Origin: an uncultured Tenacibaculum sp.
GTDB lineage: Bacteria > Bacteroidota > Bacteroidia > Flavobacteriales > Flavobacteriaceae
Direction of reading: 5' to 3'
Length of the DNA stretch: 64,000 nt
NCBI RefSeq assembly: GCF_947495995.1
Contig: NZ_CANMAX010000006.1
Location: forward strand, 124,001 to 188,000
Below the pieces are notes generated by a model. It searched no databases, was not told the origin of the DNA, and was given only the letters and a program-made list of their open reading frames with translations. Below are positions 37,220 to 46,936 of the stretch, piece by piece. Each line of letters begins with the position of its first letter. Within the stretch, counting starts at the first letter, position 1. A program made the translations under genes and the position numbers.

Positions 37220-37253
37220 CAAACTTACCAAAAAATTAGATTTTTTATTGCAA
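37220..37253 (-). promoter_or_regulatory. Possible gdh-nhaB promoter
   Basis: Minus-strand TAAGTTTG (37220-37227) matches TAnnTTTG; the nearest TTG (37251-37253) is 23 bases upstream, slightly long. It would give a leader of about 95 bases. The rest of the 298-base gap to anmK holds no recognisable gene. Confidence 0.35.
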
Positions 37254-37417
37254 ATATTTTCATACAATATTCAACAAAAAACATCTAGTTACTAACGTTT
37301 TCTACACGCAATAGTGTTACTTAAATACGATCGCAATTTACTAAGGAAACTTTTAAAACAAAAATAGTTTCCATAGTTTCTTACCACTTTAACATTTCTT
37401 TAGCAACAGTTATTAGT

Positions 37418-38479
37418 TCAATAAGGATTAAAAATTACTCCTGAAGAATGATCTTTACTAGCTCCAGTAACTGAACGTAAGCAGTTTACCTCTTCATTCA
37501 ATCTTAATAATCCTAAAAAACCAAAGATTAAAGCCTCTTTATATTCAATTAAAAGTTTTGGAGCCATTTTGATTTTTTTATCAATATTCTTTTCTATCTC
37601 ACTTATTAAAAAAGAATTAAAAGCTCCTCCTCCTGTGATTAGAATAGTATTTGAATTTTTAATTATTTCACTTATTTGAAAAGCGCTATGCTTTACAAAT
37701 GTTTTTAAAATTGTAGGAATATCTGTTTCTAAATTGTTAATTAAAGGAAAAACTTCTTCTTGAACCCATTCTAATCCTAAAGACTTTGGAGCTGGTTTTG
37801 AATAAAAAGGAAGTTTATTGAGTGCATTTAACAAATCAAAATTCACATTTCCAGAAGCTGCTATTTTTCCACTTTCATCAAATTCATAGCCTAGCTTTTT
37901 TGCATAGAAATTCATCACAATATTTACCGGACAAACATCGAAAGCTATTCGTTGCGCATTTTTAACATAAGAAACATTTGCAAAACCTCCTAAGTTCAGA
38001 CAATAATCATAATTATTGAAAAGTAATTCATCTCCAATCGGAACCAAAGGAGCTCCTTGACCTCCTAGAGCAACATCTTGCGATCTAAAATCACATATAA
38101 CTTTTAATTTTGTAACCTCAGCAATTTTTTTTCCGTTTCCTATTTGTAATGTAATCCCTTGATCTGGCTGATGAAAAACGGTGTGGCCATGAGAAGCTAT
38201 AAAATCTATTTCTTGAATTGAAAACGTTTCAATAAACTTATTTACACACTTTCCCAAATATATTCCATAATCATCGTCAAGTTTCTTTAACTCTGATTTT
38301 GAAAATGTTATCGCTTCTTTTAAATCAGATTTCCATTTTATATTATATGGCTGTGTTTCAGCATGAATTATGCTAAAATCTTTGTAATCGGAATTATTAA
38401 ACTTCACATAAACTAAATCTAAACCGTCTAGAGAAGTTCCTGACATTAATCCGATGGCGTATCTATACTCATTCTGCAT
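37418..38479 (-). CDS. anmK: Anhydro-N-acetylmuramic acid kinase
   Basis: 353-residue kinase of the ASKHA fold that phosphorylates 1,6-anhydroMurNAc during peptidoglycan recycling. Phosphate-1 loop AIGLMSGTSLDGLDLVYV, ASHGHTVFHQP, VICDFRSQDVALGGQGAPLVPIGD, NLGGFANVSY and TGGGAFNSFL are as in AnmK. Divergent from the acyl-CoA dehydrogenase gene with 94 bases between. Confidence 0.94.
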   Translation of the reverse strand: MQNEYRYAIGLMSGTSLDGLDLVYVKFNNSDYKDFSIIHAETQPYNIKWKSDLKEAITFSKSELKKLDDDYGIYLGKCVNKFIETFSIQEIDFIASHGHTVFHQPDQGITLQIGNGKKIAEVTKLKVICDFRSQDVALGGQGAPLVPIGDELLFNNYDYCLNLGGFANVSYVKNAQRIAFDVCPVNIVMNFYAKKLGYEFDESGKIAASGNVNFDLLNALNKLPFYSKPAPKSLGLEWVQEEVFPLINNLETDIPTILKTFVKHSAFQISEIIKNSNTILITGGGAFNSFLISEIEKNIDKKIKMAPKLLIEYKEALIFGFLGLLRLNEEVNCLRSVTGASKDHSSGVIFNPY

Positions 38480-38500
38480 AAGGTAAAAATAGGAAAGCTA

Positions 38501-38531
38501 TTGAAAAAATAATATTAAAAGGGTATCTTTG
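38501..38531 (+). promoter_or_regulatory. Promoter of the acyl-CoA dehydrogenase gene
   Basis: TTG (38501-38503), 20-base spacer, TATCTTTG (38524-38531): fits the Bacteroidota promoter. Predicted start about 35 bases before the ATG at 38574. Confidence 0.65.
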
Positions 38532-38573
38532 GTCGCGTTTTATACAAATTTATTATAACTATAACGATTTAGT

Positions 38574-39716
38574 ATGGATTTTAATCTTACAGAAGAGCAT
38601 TTAATGATACGAGATGCAGCTCGTGATTTCGCTCAAAATGAATTATTACCAGGTGTTATTGAAAGAGATGAAAAACAACAATTTCCTGATGAATTAGTGA
38701 GAAAAATGGGTGAACTAGGCTTCATGGGAGTAATGGTTGATCCTAAATATGGAGGTAGTGGAATGGATACTATTTCTTATGTTTTAATTATGGAAGAGCT
38801 ATCTAAGATTGATGCATCTGCTTCTGTAATGGTTTCTGTAAACAATTCACTTGTTTGTTATGGTTTAGAAGCTTATGGTACTGAAGAGCAAAAACAAAAA
38901 TATTTAACAAAATTAGCAACTGGTGAGCAAATTGGTGCGTTTTGTTTAAGTGAGCCAGAAGCTGGTTCTGATGCAACTTCTCAAGCTACGACTGCAGAAG
39001 ATAAAGGAGATTACTATTTATTAAACGGAACTAAAAACTGGATTACTAACGGTGGACGTTCTGATGTTTATTTAGTAATTGCTCAAACTGATAGAGCTAA
39101 AGGACATAGAGGAATTAATGCGTTTATCGTAGAGAAAGGCATGGAAGGTTTCCATATTGGTCCGAAAGAAGATAAATTAGGTATCCGTGGTTCTGATACA
39201 CATACATTACAGTTTAATGATGTAAAAGTTCCTAAAGAAAATAGAATTGGTGAAGATGGATTCGGATTTAAATTTGCTATGAAAACTTTATCTGGTGGAC
39301 GTATTGGTATTGCTGCTCAAGCTTTAGGTATTGCTTCTGGAGCTTACGAATTAGCTTTAAAATATTCTAAAGAGCGTAAAGCTTTCGGAACAGAAATTTG
39401 TAACCACCAAGCTATTGCTTTTAAATTAGCTGACATGTACACTGAAATTACAGCTGCTCGTCATTTAGTAATGCAGGCTGCTTGTGATAAAGATAATGGT
39501 GATGATTATACTCGTTCTGGTGCAATGGCAAAATTATATGCTTCTAAGGTAGCAATGGAACATACTGTTGAAGCTGTTCAAATTCACGGTGGAAACGGGT
39601 TTGTAAAAGAATACCATGTAGAGCGTTTAATGCGTGATGCTAAAATTACTCAGATTTATGAAGGAACTTCAGAAATTCAAAAGATTGTAATTTCTAGAAG
39701 CTTAATCAAAGAATAA
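38574..39716 (+). CDS. Acyl-CoA dehydrogenase
   Basis: 380-residue FAD enzyme of short/branched-chain acyl-CoA beta-oxidation. N-terminal LTEEHLMIRDAARDFAQ, FAD/substrate block GAFCLSEPEAGSDATS, NGTKNWITNGG, DKLGIRGSDTHTLQFNDVKVP, ERKAFGTEICNHQ, and the catalytic Glu in ITQIYEGTSEIQKIVI near residue 365. Butyryl- or isovaleryl-CoA type; exact chain length cannot be read. Ends at a hairpin terminator. Confidence 0.94.
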   Translation: MDFNLTEEHLMIRDAARDFAQNELLPGVIERDEKQQFPDELVRKMGELGFMGVMVDPKYGGSGMDTISYVLIMEELSKIDASASVMVSVNNSLVCYGLEAYGTEEQKQKYLTKLATGEQIGAFCLSEPEAGSDATSQATTAEDKGDYYLLNGTKNWITNGGRSDVYLVIAQTDRAKGHRGINAFIVEKGMEGFHIGPKEDKLGIRGSDTHTLQFNDVKVPKENRIGEDGFGFKFAMKTLSGGRIGIAAQALGIASGAYELALKYSKERKAFGTEICNHQAIAFKLADMYTEITAARHLVMQAACDKDNGDDYTRSGAMAKLYASKVAMEHTVEAVQIHGGNGFVKEYHVERLMRDAKITQIYEGTSEIQKIVISRSLIKE

Positions 39717-39740
39717 CAATTTTATTATTGTTTATATTTC

Positions 39741-39770
39741 AAAAACTCATCTTTCAAAGGTGAGTTTTTT
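39741..39770. terminator. Terminator between convergent genes
   Basis: Stem AAACTCATCTTT / AAAGGTGAGTTT (one G-T pair) with a minimal loop and a T run; lies between the acyl-CoA dehydrogenase stop (39716) and the histidine kinase stop (39770). Confidence 0.75.
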
Positions 39771-40987
39771 TATTTAAAAAGATTCGATTTTGGTATTGTA
39801 AACTCAAAACGAACTCCTTCTTCATTATTCGCTTTTATTCCTAATCCTATTGTTCCGCCTAATCGCGTAATTATTGATTTTATAGTGGCTAAACCTATAC
39901 CCGTGTTTTGAAAATTAGCTTCACCTAAAGTTTCAAACATCATAAAAACTTTATCATAAAACTTCTCAGGTATACCTGGTCCGTTATCTTCATAAATAAA
40001 CTGATACGATTCTTCATCAGAAGTATACGTGATATGTACTTCGCATTTGTCTTTGTCATTAAATTTATGAGAGTTTGTTAATAGATTTTGAAAAATCTGA
40101 ATAAAACAAATTTTAGAATGTAATAGGTTTATATCTAAATCATTTAGGTTGATATTTACTAAACCATCTAAATCACAATTTTTTAATATGTATCCTAATA
40201 ACTCTTTTAAATTGAAGTTTTCAAAATCGATATTAGTATTGGTAACTTTAGCATAAATTAAAAGTTGATTGATCATCGACTCCATATACTGAGCTCTAGA
40301 AGAAATCAACTCTATAAATTCATTTGTTTTAGAATCGCTAGATGCTTCTTCTAAATCTTCTTTTAAAAATAAAGCTAAAGAATTAATACCACGAACTGGA
40401 GTTTTTAAATCATGTGTAAGTCTATGTGCAAATTGATTTAATTCATTATTTAATCTTGTTATTTCGTGATTTGCTTGTTCTAGTTTTAAATTCTTTTTTC
40501 TCAACTCAAGTAAACTCATTACTTGTTGTGATAATGCTTTTAAAGATTCTTTCTGACCATCTGTTAACGACAATCGAGGTTCATTATCTATAACACATAA
40601 AGTTCCTAACGCATAACCTTCTTTTGTTTTTAAAGGTGCGCCTGCATAAAATATAACATGTGGATCGTTTACAGTTAAAGGATTATCATTAAAGCGGATA
40701 TCTTTTGTTGCATCTGGCACAATAAATAACTCATCTGGTTGTAAAATACTATGTGCACAAAAAGCAAAATCTCTCGGTGTTTCTGTTGCATTTAAACCAT
40801 AAGCTGATTTGAACCATTGTCTTTCTGGATCAACCAAAGACACTAATGCTATTGGAGCGTTACATATTTCAGCTGCAATTTTTGTAATATTATCGTAATC
40901 TTCTTCTGGAAGTGTATCTAGGATGTTATAACTATTTAAAGCTTCTATTCTTTTTTCTTCATCCTTTGGTATACTTGCTGTTTGCAT
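39770..40987 (-). CDS. GAF-domain sensor histidine kinase
   Basis: 405-residue cytoplasmic kinase without membrane helices. GAF domain about residues 25-160 ([52 protein letters not shown]), a short coiled coil (160-190), phosphoacceptor His192 in [14 protein letters not shown], then the ATPase domain with [21 protein letters not shown] and [11 protein letters not shown]. No response regulator is adjacent. The GAF plus kinase pairing is like the phytochrome-related light/redox sensors, but the ligand is unknown. Confidence 0.9.
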   Translation of the reverse strand: MQTASIPKDEEKRIEALNSYNILDTLPEEDYDNITKIAAEICNAPIALVSLVDPERQWFKSAYGLNATETPRDFAFCAHSILQPDELFIVPDATKDIRFNDNPLTVNDPHVIFYAGAPLKTKEGYALGTLCVIDNEPRLSLTDGQKESLKALSQQVMSLLELRKKNLKLEQANHEITRLNNELNQFAHRLTHDLKTPVRGINSLALFLKEDLEEASSDSKTNEFIELISSRAQYMESMINQLLIYAKVTNTNIDFENFNLKELLGYILKNCDLDGLVNINLNDLDINLLHSKICFIQIFQNLLTNSHKFNDKDKCEVHITYTSDEESYQFIYEDNGPGIPEKFYDKVFMMFETLGEANFQNTGIGLATIKSIITRLGGTIGLGIKANNEEGVRFEFTIPKSNLFK

Positions 40988-41342
40988 AGAGTAATTTTAA
41001 CGGGGTAAATAATGACGTTCCTATCTTACAAATGTTAGGTGAATTAATCTTAAAAGTTCACCTTACTCTTCAAGCTCTATCTTTAAATATAGCATATTAA
41101 TTTCAGAAAAGAAAGAAAATAAAATGATATACAGTGATTTACCCCTTTTTTATAATTCGGTGTATTTTTTCTAAAATCGCTTAAAAAACTCAAGTTTTTA
41201 GCTGTATACAGATCAAAAATGCGTTGATTTATTCAAAAGAATCAGAAATAAATTATACGTTTCTTTTTTTGTTAAGGATTTCTTAATTCAATTTTATGGC
41301 ACAGTACTTGCCTATCAAATGGAAATTATAAATCTAAAAAAC
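40988..41342. other. 355-base intergenic region with hairpin
   Basis: Between the divergent kinase and outer-membrane protein genes. It holds an inverted repeat AGGTGAA / TTCACCT (41037-41063, 13-base loop) and a widely spaced pair GGGGTAAAT (41002-41010) and ATTTACCCC (41137-41145). No open reading frame or consensus promoter was recognised. Confidence 0.4.
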
Positions 41343-41825
41343 ATGAAAAAATTACTTTTATTATTCGCTTTAACTTTTACATTAATTTCTAATGCTCAAG
41401 ACGGGGGATTTAATCTTGGTGCTAATTTTAGTTTACCTGTAGGAAATGCTAGTGAAACTCACAATTTTGCTTTAAGTGTAGAAGCCAACTACTTATTTGA
41501 TGTTACAGATAATATTCAAATTGGTCCATCTGCTTCTTTTATCAACTACTTTGGTAAAGAAGAAAACAATGTTGGTTTTGGAAGTGTTCAATTTTTACCA
41601 GTAGCTGGTGCTGCAAGATTTAATGTTTCTGAAGACTTTACTTTAGGTGCTGACTTAGGTTATGCTATTGGAATTAACACAGGAAATGAAGGAGGATTTT
41701 ATTACAGACCTTTAGTAGCTTACAACATTTCGGAAACTATAGCTTTACAAGCTAGTTATAATGGAGTGGCTAATGATGGACAAAACTTTAGTAGTGTTGG
41801 TTTAGGCGTAGTATTTAAACTTTAA
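41343..41825 (+). CDS. Small outer-membrane beta-barrel protein
   Basis: 160-residue secreted protein. Signal peptide MKKLLLLFALTFTLISNAQ with cleavage after NAQ; the mature part is built of alternating strands typical of 8-strand barrels (FNLGANFSLPVG, ALSVEANYLFDV, IQIGPSASFINYFG, FTLGADLGYAIGIN, FYYRPLVAYNIS, VGLGVVFKL) and ends in Leu preceded by aromatic Phe. The ATG at 41343 is preferred over one 8 codons upstream because it begins the signal peptide. Function unknown; ends at a terminator. Confidence 0.85.
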   Translation: MKKLLLLFALTFTLISNAQDGGFNLGANFSLPVGNASETHNFALSVEANYLFDVTDNIQIGPSASFINYFGKEENNVGFGSVQFLPVAGAARFNVSEDFTLGADLGYAIGINTGNEGGFYYRPLVAYNISETIALQASYNGVANDGQNFSSVGLGVVFKL

Positions 41826-41846
41826 AAAACATCTCGTTAAAATTAT

Positions 41847-41878
41847 AAAGTCTATTCAATTTTGAATAGGCTTTTTTT
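41847..41878 (+). terminator. Intrinsic terminator
   Basis: Stem AAAGTCTATTCAA / TTGAATAGGCTTT (one G-T pair) followed by a run of T, 22 bases after the outer-membrane protein stop. Confidence 0.85.
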
Positions 41879-41890
41879 ATTTTTACAACT

Positions 41891-42577
41891 ATGATAAAAA
41901 AGAAAAAATTTGATAATCCAGTTTGGTTTGCTTTAGAAGAAACTCATAAAGAATATCTCATCAGTTATGAGAATGCAAAGTTTTATCATCCAGATTATTG
42001 TCCGTTTGGAAGTTTTAACGATGCTAAAGATATTATAAAAGCTATGGAATCTTATGCAGAATTAACTTCTGATTTTTTCATTGTTTGTCAAGAAGCTCCT
42101 ACTTATCCTAAAAGTTTAACCTTAAAAGGAGAATATCACTGTTTACAAATGGAATTATCTCAAGAAGATTTTAAAATTCCAGAATATACTTCAACTATAG
42201 TGAAATTAACCAAAGCTCATGAACAACAACTTTATGATTTAATAATGCTTGTAATGCCAGGAACTTATCGTAAGAAATCTTTTGATGTTGGTGATTATTA
42301 TGGAATTTTTGATGGTGATGAATTAGTAGCAGCTACAGGAGAACGCATTCAAGGCGATGAATTTATTGAAGTTAGCGGTGTTGTTACTCATCCAGATCAT
42401 GTTAGAAAAGGATATGCAAAACAATTAGTTGCTTATACTTCTGCTGAAGTTTTACGAAAAGGAAAAACTCCAATTTTACATGTCTTAGAAATTAATGAAG
42501 GTGCAATACGACTTTACGAGAAATTAGGGTATAAAACCATAGACTTTATGTATTGGAGACATTACATAAAAGATTAG
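41891..42577 (+). CDS. GNAT-family N-acetyltransferase
   Basis: 228-residue protein with a unique N-terminal 110 residues and a C-terminal GNAT domain: the acetyl-CoA loop is VSGVVTHPDHVRKGYAKQLVAY, followed by PILHVLEINEGAIRLYEKLGY and YWRHYI. Substrate unknown. Converges on the TruA-like gene with only 2 bases between stops. Confidence 0.9.
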   Translation: MIKKKKFDNPVWFALEETHKEYLISYENAKFYHPDYCPFGSFNDAKDIIKAMESYAELTSDFFIVCQEAPTYPKSLTLKGEYHCLQMELSQEDFKIPEYTSTIVKLTKAHEQQLYDLIMLVMPGTYRKKSFDVGDYYGIFDGDELVAATGERIQGDEFIEVSGVVTHPDHVRKGYAKQLVAYTSAEVLRKGKTPILHVLEINEGAIRLYEKLGYKTIDFMYWRHYIKD

Positions 42578-42579
42578 TA

Positions 42580-43362
42580 CTACTTAAAGTTTACTTCATG
42601 CAAATGCAAACCAGAAGCAGGTGCAATACTTTTAAGAAATTCAATATTAGAATTTCCATTTAAACTTTGTTTAATAAAATCTAAATCATAATTTTCTTTA
42701 CCTAATTCGGCTAATGCTCCCATAATTAATCGAATCTGATTTCTTAAAAAACCTTGTCCTTTTATAATTAATATATAACTCTTATCAGGGAAAAAAGAAG
42801 CTGTTAATTCTGTGTTTTCAATAATCTCACAAGAATCAATTGTTCGTTCGACTTTTGTTTCTTCTGAGGGTTTGGTACAGTAATGTTTAAAATTATGAAA
42901 GCCTTCAAATAGTCTTGCTCCTTCTATCATCAAATCAATATTAAGATGATCTAAATATCCTACTAAAAAGGGTGCGCAATATGGGTGATTTTTTTCTCCA
43001 AAAGAAAAGTAATAACGATACTCTTTTTGTTTTGGATGCTGAATTATATTAAAGCTTTCGTCTTCTATTCTTTCAATTGCTGTTACTCTGATATCAGAAG
43101 GAGAGTTTATATTAAAAGTTTTTATAAAAATATCTTCATCTAACTTTTCATCTATGAATAATTGGTACGCATAATTTGTAGAAGAAACCTTCGCATCTGT
43201 TCTCCCCACTCCTATTGTTTTACAACGAATTCCTTTACAAACAAACTTTAGAGTTTTATCTAAAGCCCAATGCACAGTTTTCAAATTTGGCTGTTTTTGC
43301 CATCCATGAAATCGAAATCCTAAATATTGAAAACGTACTAAATACGCGTAATTATAATTCAT
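42580..43362 (-). CDS. TruA-like tRNA pseudouridine synthase
   Basis: 260-residue TruA-fold enzyme, which isomerises uridine in tRNA anticodon arms. YLVRFQYLGFRFHGWQKQPN, the catalytic Asp in IGVGRTDAKVSS, and GQGFLRNQIRLIMGAL are recognisable. The active-site block RTDAKVSS departs from the usual RTDxGVHA, so this may be a divergent paralogue with a different target rather than the main TruA. A TAACTTTG box lies 4 bases before the ATG. Confidence 0.85.
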   Translation of the reverse strand: MNYNYAYLVRFQYLGFRFHGWQKQPNLKTVHWALDKTLKFVCKGIRCKTIGVGRTDAKVSSTNYAYQLFIDEKLDEDIFIKTFNINSPSDIRVTAIERIEDESFNIIQHPKQKEYRYYFSFGEKNHPYCAPFLVGYLDHLNIDLMIEGARLFEGFHNFKHYCTKPSEETKVERTIDSCEIIENTELTASFFPDKSYILIIKGQGFLRNQIRLIMGALAELGKENYDLDFIKQSLNGNSNIEFLKSIAPASGLHLHEVNFK

Positions 43363-43549
43363 ATGCCAAAGTTACTATTTTTAAAATGTTGAACTACTCT
43401 ATAAAACTCACCTAACATTTTCAGCTAGTTAACTATCAATCAACATAGTTTACATTAAGCTAAACTTTCTTTTATTTTTAAATAACTATTTAAAAACATC
43501 TATCAGCTTCATTTGCTGATTAATTATTAACCCCAAACTTTTTATCAAA

Positions 43550-44599
43550 ATGAAAAAAATTTTATTCCTTTCAATTTTAACTTTATTCACTTTAATCAGT
43601 TGTTCTGAATCTGATAATTGTTATGAATGTGAATCTTCTATTACTAATGAAATCGAATCATCAGACATAGAAACAACAAAAAACAGAGCTGTAAATCTTG
43701 ATCAATTAAAATACAATCAAGTAATGTACAAAGGTTCTCATAATTCTTATGAAAGAAGAGAAGATATTACAGAACAGATAACAAATAGTAGTCCGGCTTA
43801 CCAAAATAATGTATTAGCATTAGAATTAGATATTTGGAGAAATACACCAAGAAACTCATATACAAATACTAGTATTCCTTCGAATACTTGGGTTGTAAAT
43901 CATTGGCCACACCCAGGACGTTATGGAAGAACTTTAGCTTCTTACTTTTCTAAATTAAAAGATTGGCACAATAGAAACAGAAATCACTTACCAATCATGA
44001 TTAAATTAGATGTAAAAAGTTCTAACGGTGGATATCAAAATTTTCACGAACAAATAGAATGGTATTTACAACGCTTCTTAGGAGATAGTGATGTTATTTT
44101 TAAAGCGCAACGTTTATTTAAAGATCCTAATAGATCAATCAGACATAATGTTTTGTATGAAAATGCTTGGCCTTCTATGGATGAACTTCGTGGTAAATTT
44201 ATTATTGTTTTAACTGGAAATGGAAGTTGGATGGATCAGTACGTTAGAACAAATTCTCGTTACAGATGGGCTTTTGGTATGAAAGCGCAAACTATTGCTA
44301 ATACTGATAATACGAGTAGTGGTATATCTCAAGCTAACAATACCATTGACAATAACCCTAATTATGTGTTTTATAACTTTAGTATGTCGGATATAAATGA
44401 TAAAAGAAATAAAGCAGGTTCTAGAGAATATGCTCGTCAACTAGCAAGAAGAGGAATGATTACTAGAGTTTATTCTGCAAATAACAGAGATGAATGGGAA
44501 CGTTGCAAAAGTTGGAAAATCAGTTGTATTTCTACTAACAAAATTAAGAATCACGATTGGGCTAAAATTGATAATAACAACATGTTCATTCAACGATAA
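43550..44599 (+). CDS. PI-PLC-like phosphodiesterase lipoprotein
   Basis: 349-residue lipoprotein: signal MKKILFLSILTLFTLISC with lipidation Cys at residue 18. The TIM-barrel phosphodiesterase family of phosphoinositide-specific phospholipase C (bacterial Ca-dependent type) is indicated by MYKGSHNSYERR (catalytic His), ALELDIWRN, VNHWPHPGR, PIMIKLDVKSSNGG and VFYNFSMSD. Predicted to be surface or periplasmic and to cleave phosphodiesters of lipids or glycolipids; substrate unknown. Single gene with its own terminator. Confidence 0.85.
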   Translation: MKKILFLSILTLFTLISCSESDNCYECESSITNEIESSDIETTKNRAVNLDQLKYNQVMYKGSHNSYERREDITEQITNSSPAYQNNVLALELDIWRNTPRNSYTNTSIPSNTWVVNHWPHPGRYGRTLASYFSKLKDWHNRNRNHLPIMIKLDVKSSNGGYQNFHEQIEWYLQRFLGDSDVIFKAQRLFKDPNRSIRHNVLYENAWPSMDELRGKFIIVLTGNGSWMDQYVRTNSRYRWAFGMKAQTIANTDNTSSGISQANNTIDNNPNYVFYNFSMSDINDKRNKAGSREYARQLARRGMITRVYSANNRDEWERCKSWKISCISTNKIKNHDWAKIDNNNMFIQR

Positions 44600-44620
44600 T
44601 TAAAATTGTTATAATTTTAA

Positions 44621-44655
44621 AAAGGAGAGTTTTTTAGCTCTCCTTTATTTTTTAC
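44621..44655 (+). terminator. Intrinsic terminator
   Basis: Stem AAAGGAGAG / CTCTCCTTT followed by a T run, about 20 bases after the PI-PLC-like stop. Confidence 0.85.
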
Positions 44656-44766
44656 TTTCATAAAAACAACCTCTTCATTTTTTTCAAATCAAAAAATAAA
44701 AGGGTATATTTTTAAATATTCGTAATATTTTTCATTCTTTCTCGTAGCTTAAAACTATTCTGTAAC

Positions 44767-44786
44767 TTACAACGAAATCGTTGTAA
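44767..44786 (+). promoter_or_regulatory. Perfect 20-bp palindrome upstream of the aminotransferase
   Basis: TTACAACGA-AA-TCGTTGTAA: 9-bp arms around two A, ending 18 bases before the ATG at 44805. Candidate operator or leader hairpin. Confidence 0.5.
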
Positions 44787-44804
44787 TTACTATATCATTT
44801 TTTC

Positions 44805-45968
44805 ATGAAAAATAGAAAACTATTAATGATACCAGGACCAATTGAAGTTGATCCTGCAGTATTAAGAGCTATGGGAGAAGTGACTACCAGTCATATTGCT
44901 CCTAATTTTATAGAAAGTTTTGGAAACTCATTAGAGTTAATGCGTAAAATTTGGTTAGCTCCAAAGGGTCAGCCATTTATTATTGCTGGTAGTGGAACTT
45001 TAGCTATGGATATGGCTGTAAGTAATCTTATCGAATCTGGTGATAATGCATTAGTAATTTCAACAGGATATTTTGGAGAACGTTATAAAAATATTTTAGC
45101 AACGTATGGTGCAAACGTAACTGTACTTCAGGCTGAAATTGGTGAAACGGTGTCTTTAGATAAAATTGAGGCAGAATTATCTTCTAAAGATTACAAATTA
45201 TTAACTATTACTCATGTTGATACCTCAACCGGAGTTTTAACAGATCCTAAAGCGATTGCTACATTAGCTCAGCAATATAATACACTGAGTATTGTCGATG
45301 GAGTTTGTGCGACAGCTGGAGAAGAAACACAACAAGAAGCTTGGGGAATTGATGTGGTATTAACTGGTTCTCAAAAAGCAATTGGAGTTCCTCCTGGTTT
45401 AGCTTTACTAGTTGCTTCAGAAAAAGCAATGAATGTTTGGAAAAACAGAACAACTCCTGTACAAAACTATTATGGAAGCTTTACAAATTGGTTGCCTATT
45501 ATGCAGGCTTACGAAGAAAGGAGACCTTCATATTTTGGTACACCTCCGGTAAATTTAATTCGTGCTTTAGAAGTAAGTTTAGATTTAATCAATACAGAAG
45601 GAATAGAAAATAGAGTAGCAACTCATATTACGTATGCAAAAGCATTTAGAAAAGCTGTACAAGCTATCGGTTTACAGTTGGTTCCTAAAACTAACGATAT
45701 TGCTGCTAATACAATGACTGCTATTTATTATCCTGAAGAAATTGATGGAAACTTATTTAGAAAAGATATTTCTGAATACGGAGTAATTTTAGCTGGTGGT
45801 TTACATGCAGAAATTAAAACCAAATACTTTAGAATTGGTCATATGGGAGCAATTACTAAAAGTGATATTGTTGCTACATTGAGCGCAATAGAATCTGCTT
45901 TACAAAAACAAAACTACAACTTTGAGTTTGGTAAAAGTGTTGGAATATTTTTATCAAGCTTGACTTAA
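44805..45968 (+). CDS. Alanine-glyoxylate/serine-pyruvate-type aminotransferase
   Basis: 387-residue class V PLP aminotransferase. LMIPGPIEVDPAVLRAMG, IIAGSGTLAMDMAVSNL, THVDTSTGVLTDPKAI, IVDGVCATAG with the PLP Asp and the Schiff-base Lys in VVLTGSQKAIGVPPGLALL are typical of the AGT/SPT group. Likely moves the amino group of alanine or serine to glyoxylate or pyruvate. It has a palindrome directly upstream and a shared terminator with oxyR downstream. Confidence 0.9.
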   Translation: MKNRKLLMIPGPIEVDPAVLRAMGEVTTSHIAPNFIESFGNSLELMRKIWLAPKGQPFIIAGSGTLAMDMAVSNLIESGDNALVISTGYFGERYKNILATYGANVTVLQAEIGETVSLDKIEAELSSKDYKLLTITHVDTSTGVLTDPKAIATLAQQYNTLSIVDGVCATAGEETQQEAWGIDVVLTGSQKAIGVPPGLALLVASEKAMNVWKNRTTPVQNYYGSFTNWLPIMQAYEERRPSYFGTPPVNLIRALEVSLDLINTEGIENRVATHITYAKAFRKAVQAIGLQLVPKTNDIAANTMTAIYYPEEIDGNLFRKDISEYGVILAGGLHAEIKTKYFRIGHMGAITKSDIVATLSAIESALQKQNYNFEFGKSVGIFLSSLT

Positions 45969-45976
45969 AATAATAT

Positions 45977-46004
45977 AAACCCTTGTGTTTTTACAAGGGT
46001 TTTA
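45977..46004. terminator. Bidirectional terminator overlapping the oxyR stop
   Basis: Stem AAACCCTTGT / ACAAGGGTTT with 6-base loop and T runs. It lies 8 bases after the aminotransferase stop, and its right arm includes the last codons and stop (45991) of oxyR on the other strand. Confidence 0.8.
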
Positions 46005-46929
46005 AAATTTTATATTCTCTCTCTTTTTGCGGTAAGTGTTCAATTACAGAATTCTGAATCAGTAATTTTAATTCTGATAATAATTTCTTTTTTACAAAAA
46101 ACTTATGCGTAACTAAACCTACTTTTCGAACAGGAATTGGTTTATCAAATTCAACTAATCTTTGTTTTATATCTGTAGATAAATCAGTAGTTGCTAAATA
46201 TGGTAAAATTGTCATTCCTTTTCTAGCTCTGGTAATTCTCAATAAGCTATCCATAGAACCAGATTCAAATTCAAAGTTTTCATCTCGATTTGTATATTGA
46301 TCAGATAAATCACAAATTCGTTGCACTTGTGTTCTTAAACAATGACCTTCTTGTAAAAGGCAAAGTTTAGAATAATCAATATCATTCACCGAAATCTTAC
46401 TTGTAATATCACCTTCACTGCAATCATATAAAACAAAAGGTTCGGAATATAAATCTACTTCATTCAGCATTTCATCTTCTAAAGGAAGCGCTAAAACTCC
46501 AACATCAATACTTCTTATTTTTAAAGCTTTTTGAATTTCACTTGTTGTCATTTCACGAACGATAATTTTTACTTTTGGAAAGGCTTCAGCAAAATTTGTT
46601 AAAAATAGAGGTAATAAATATGGAGCGACAGTTGGAATAATTCCAATCTTTAATTCTCCAATCATTTCTCCTTTTAATTCCTGAACCAAATTATTTAATG
46701 CATCAACTTCACTTGCTAAAATTCGTAATCGTTTTATAATTTCTTCACCTTCTACTGTAATCGAAACAGGCTTGGTTTTTCTATTAAAAATCTTAATTCC
46801 GATTTCCTTTTCAAACCTTCCAATCATAGTGCTCAACGTAGATTGTGTAACAAAACATTTCTCTGCTGCAGCTTCAAAATTTTTTAAATCTACGACAGCT
46901 AATACGTACTGAAATTGTTGTATATTCAT
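45991..46929 (-). CDS. oxyR: Peroxide-responsive LysR regulator OxyR
   Basis: 312-residue LysR protein. N-terminal winged helix: MNIQQFQYVLAVVDLKNFEAAAEKCFVTQSTLS; the effector domain carries redox cysteines Cys197 and Cys206 in EGHCLRTQVQRIC, the same 9-residue spacing and context as E. coli OxyR C199/C208. So it should sense peroxide by disulfide formation and activate katG, which lies divergently. ATG at 46929 is chosen because MNIQQF is the conserved start; 7 upstream in-frame residues are unlikely. A TATATTTG -7 box lies 8 bases upstream. Confidence 0.95.
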   Translation of the reverse strand: MNIQQFQYVLAVVDLKNFEAAAEKCFVTQSTLSTMIGRFEKEIGIKIFNRKTKPVSITVEGEEIIKRLRILASEVDALNNLVQELKGEMIGELKIGIIPTVAPYLLPLFLTNFAEAFPKVKIIVREMTTSEIQKALKIRSIDVGVLALPLEDEMLNEVDLYSEPFVLYDCSEGDITSKISVNDIDYSKLCLLQEGHCLRTQVQRICDLSDQYTNRDENFEFESGSMDSLLRITRARKGMTILPYLATTDLSTDIKQRLVEFDKPIPVRKVGLVTHKFFVKKKLLSELKLLIQNSVIEHLPQKEREYKILKPL

Positions 46930-46936
46930 AATGAAG

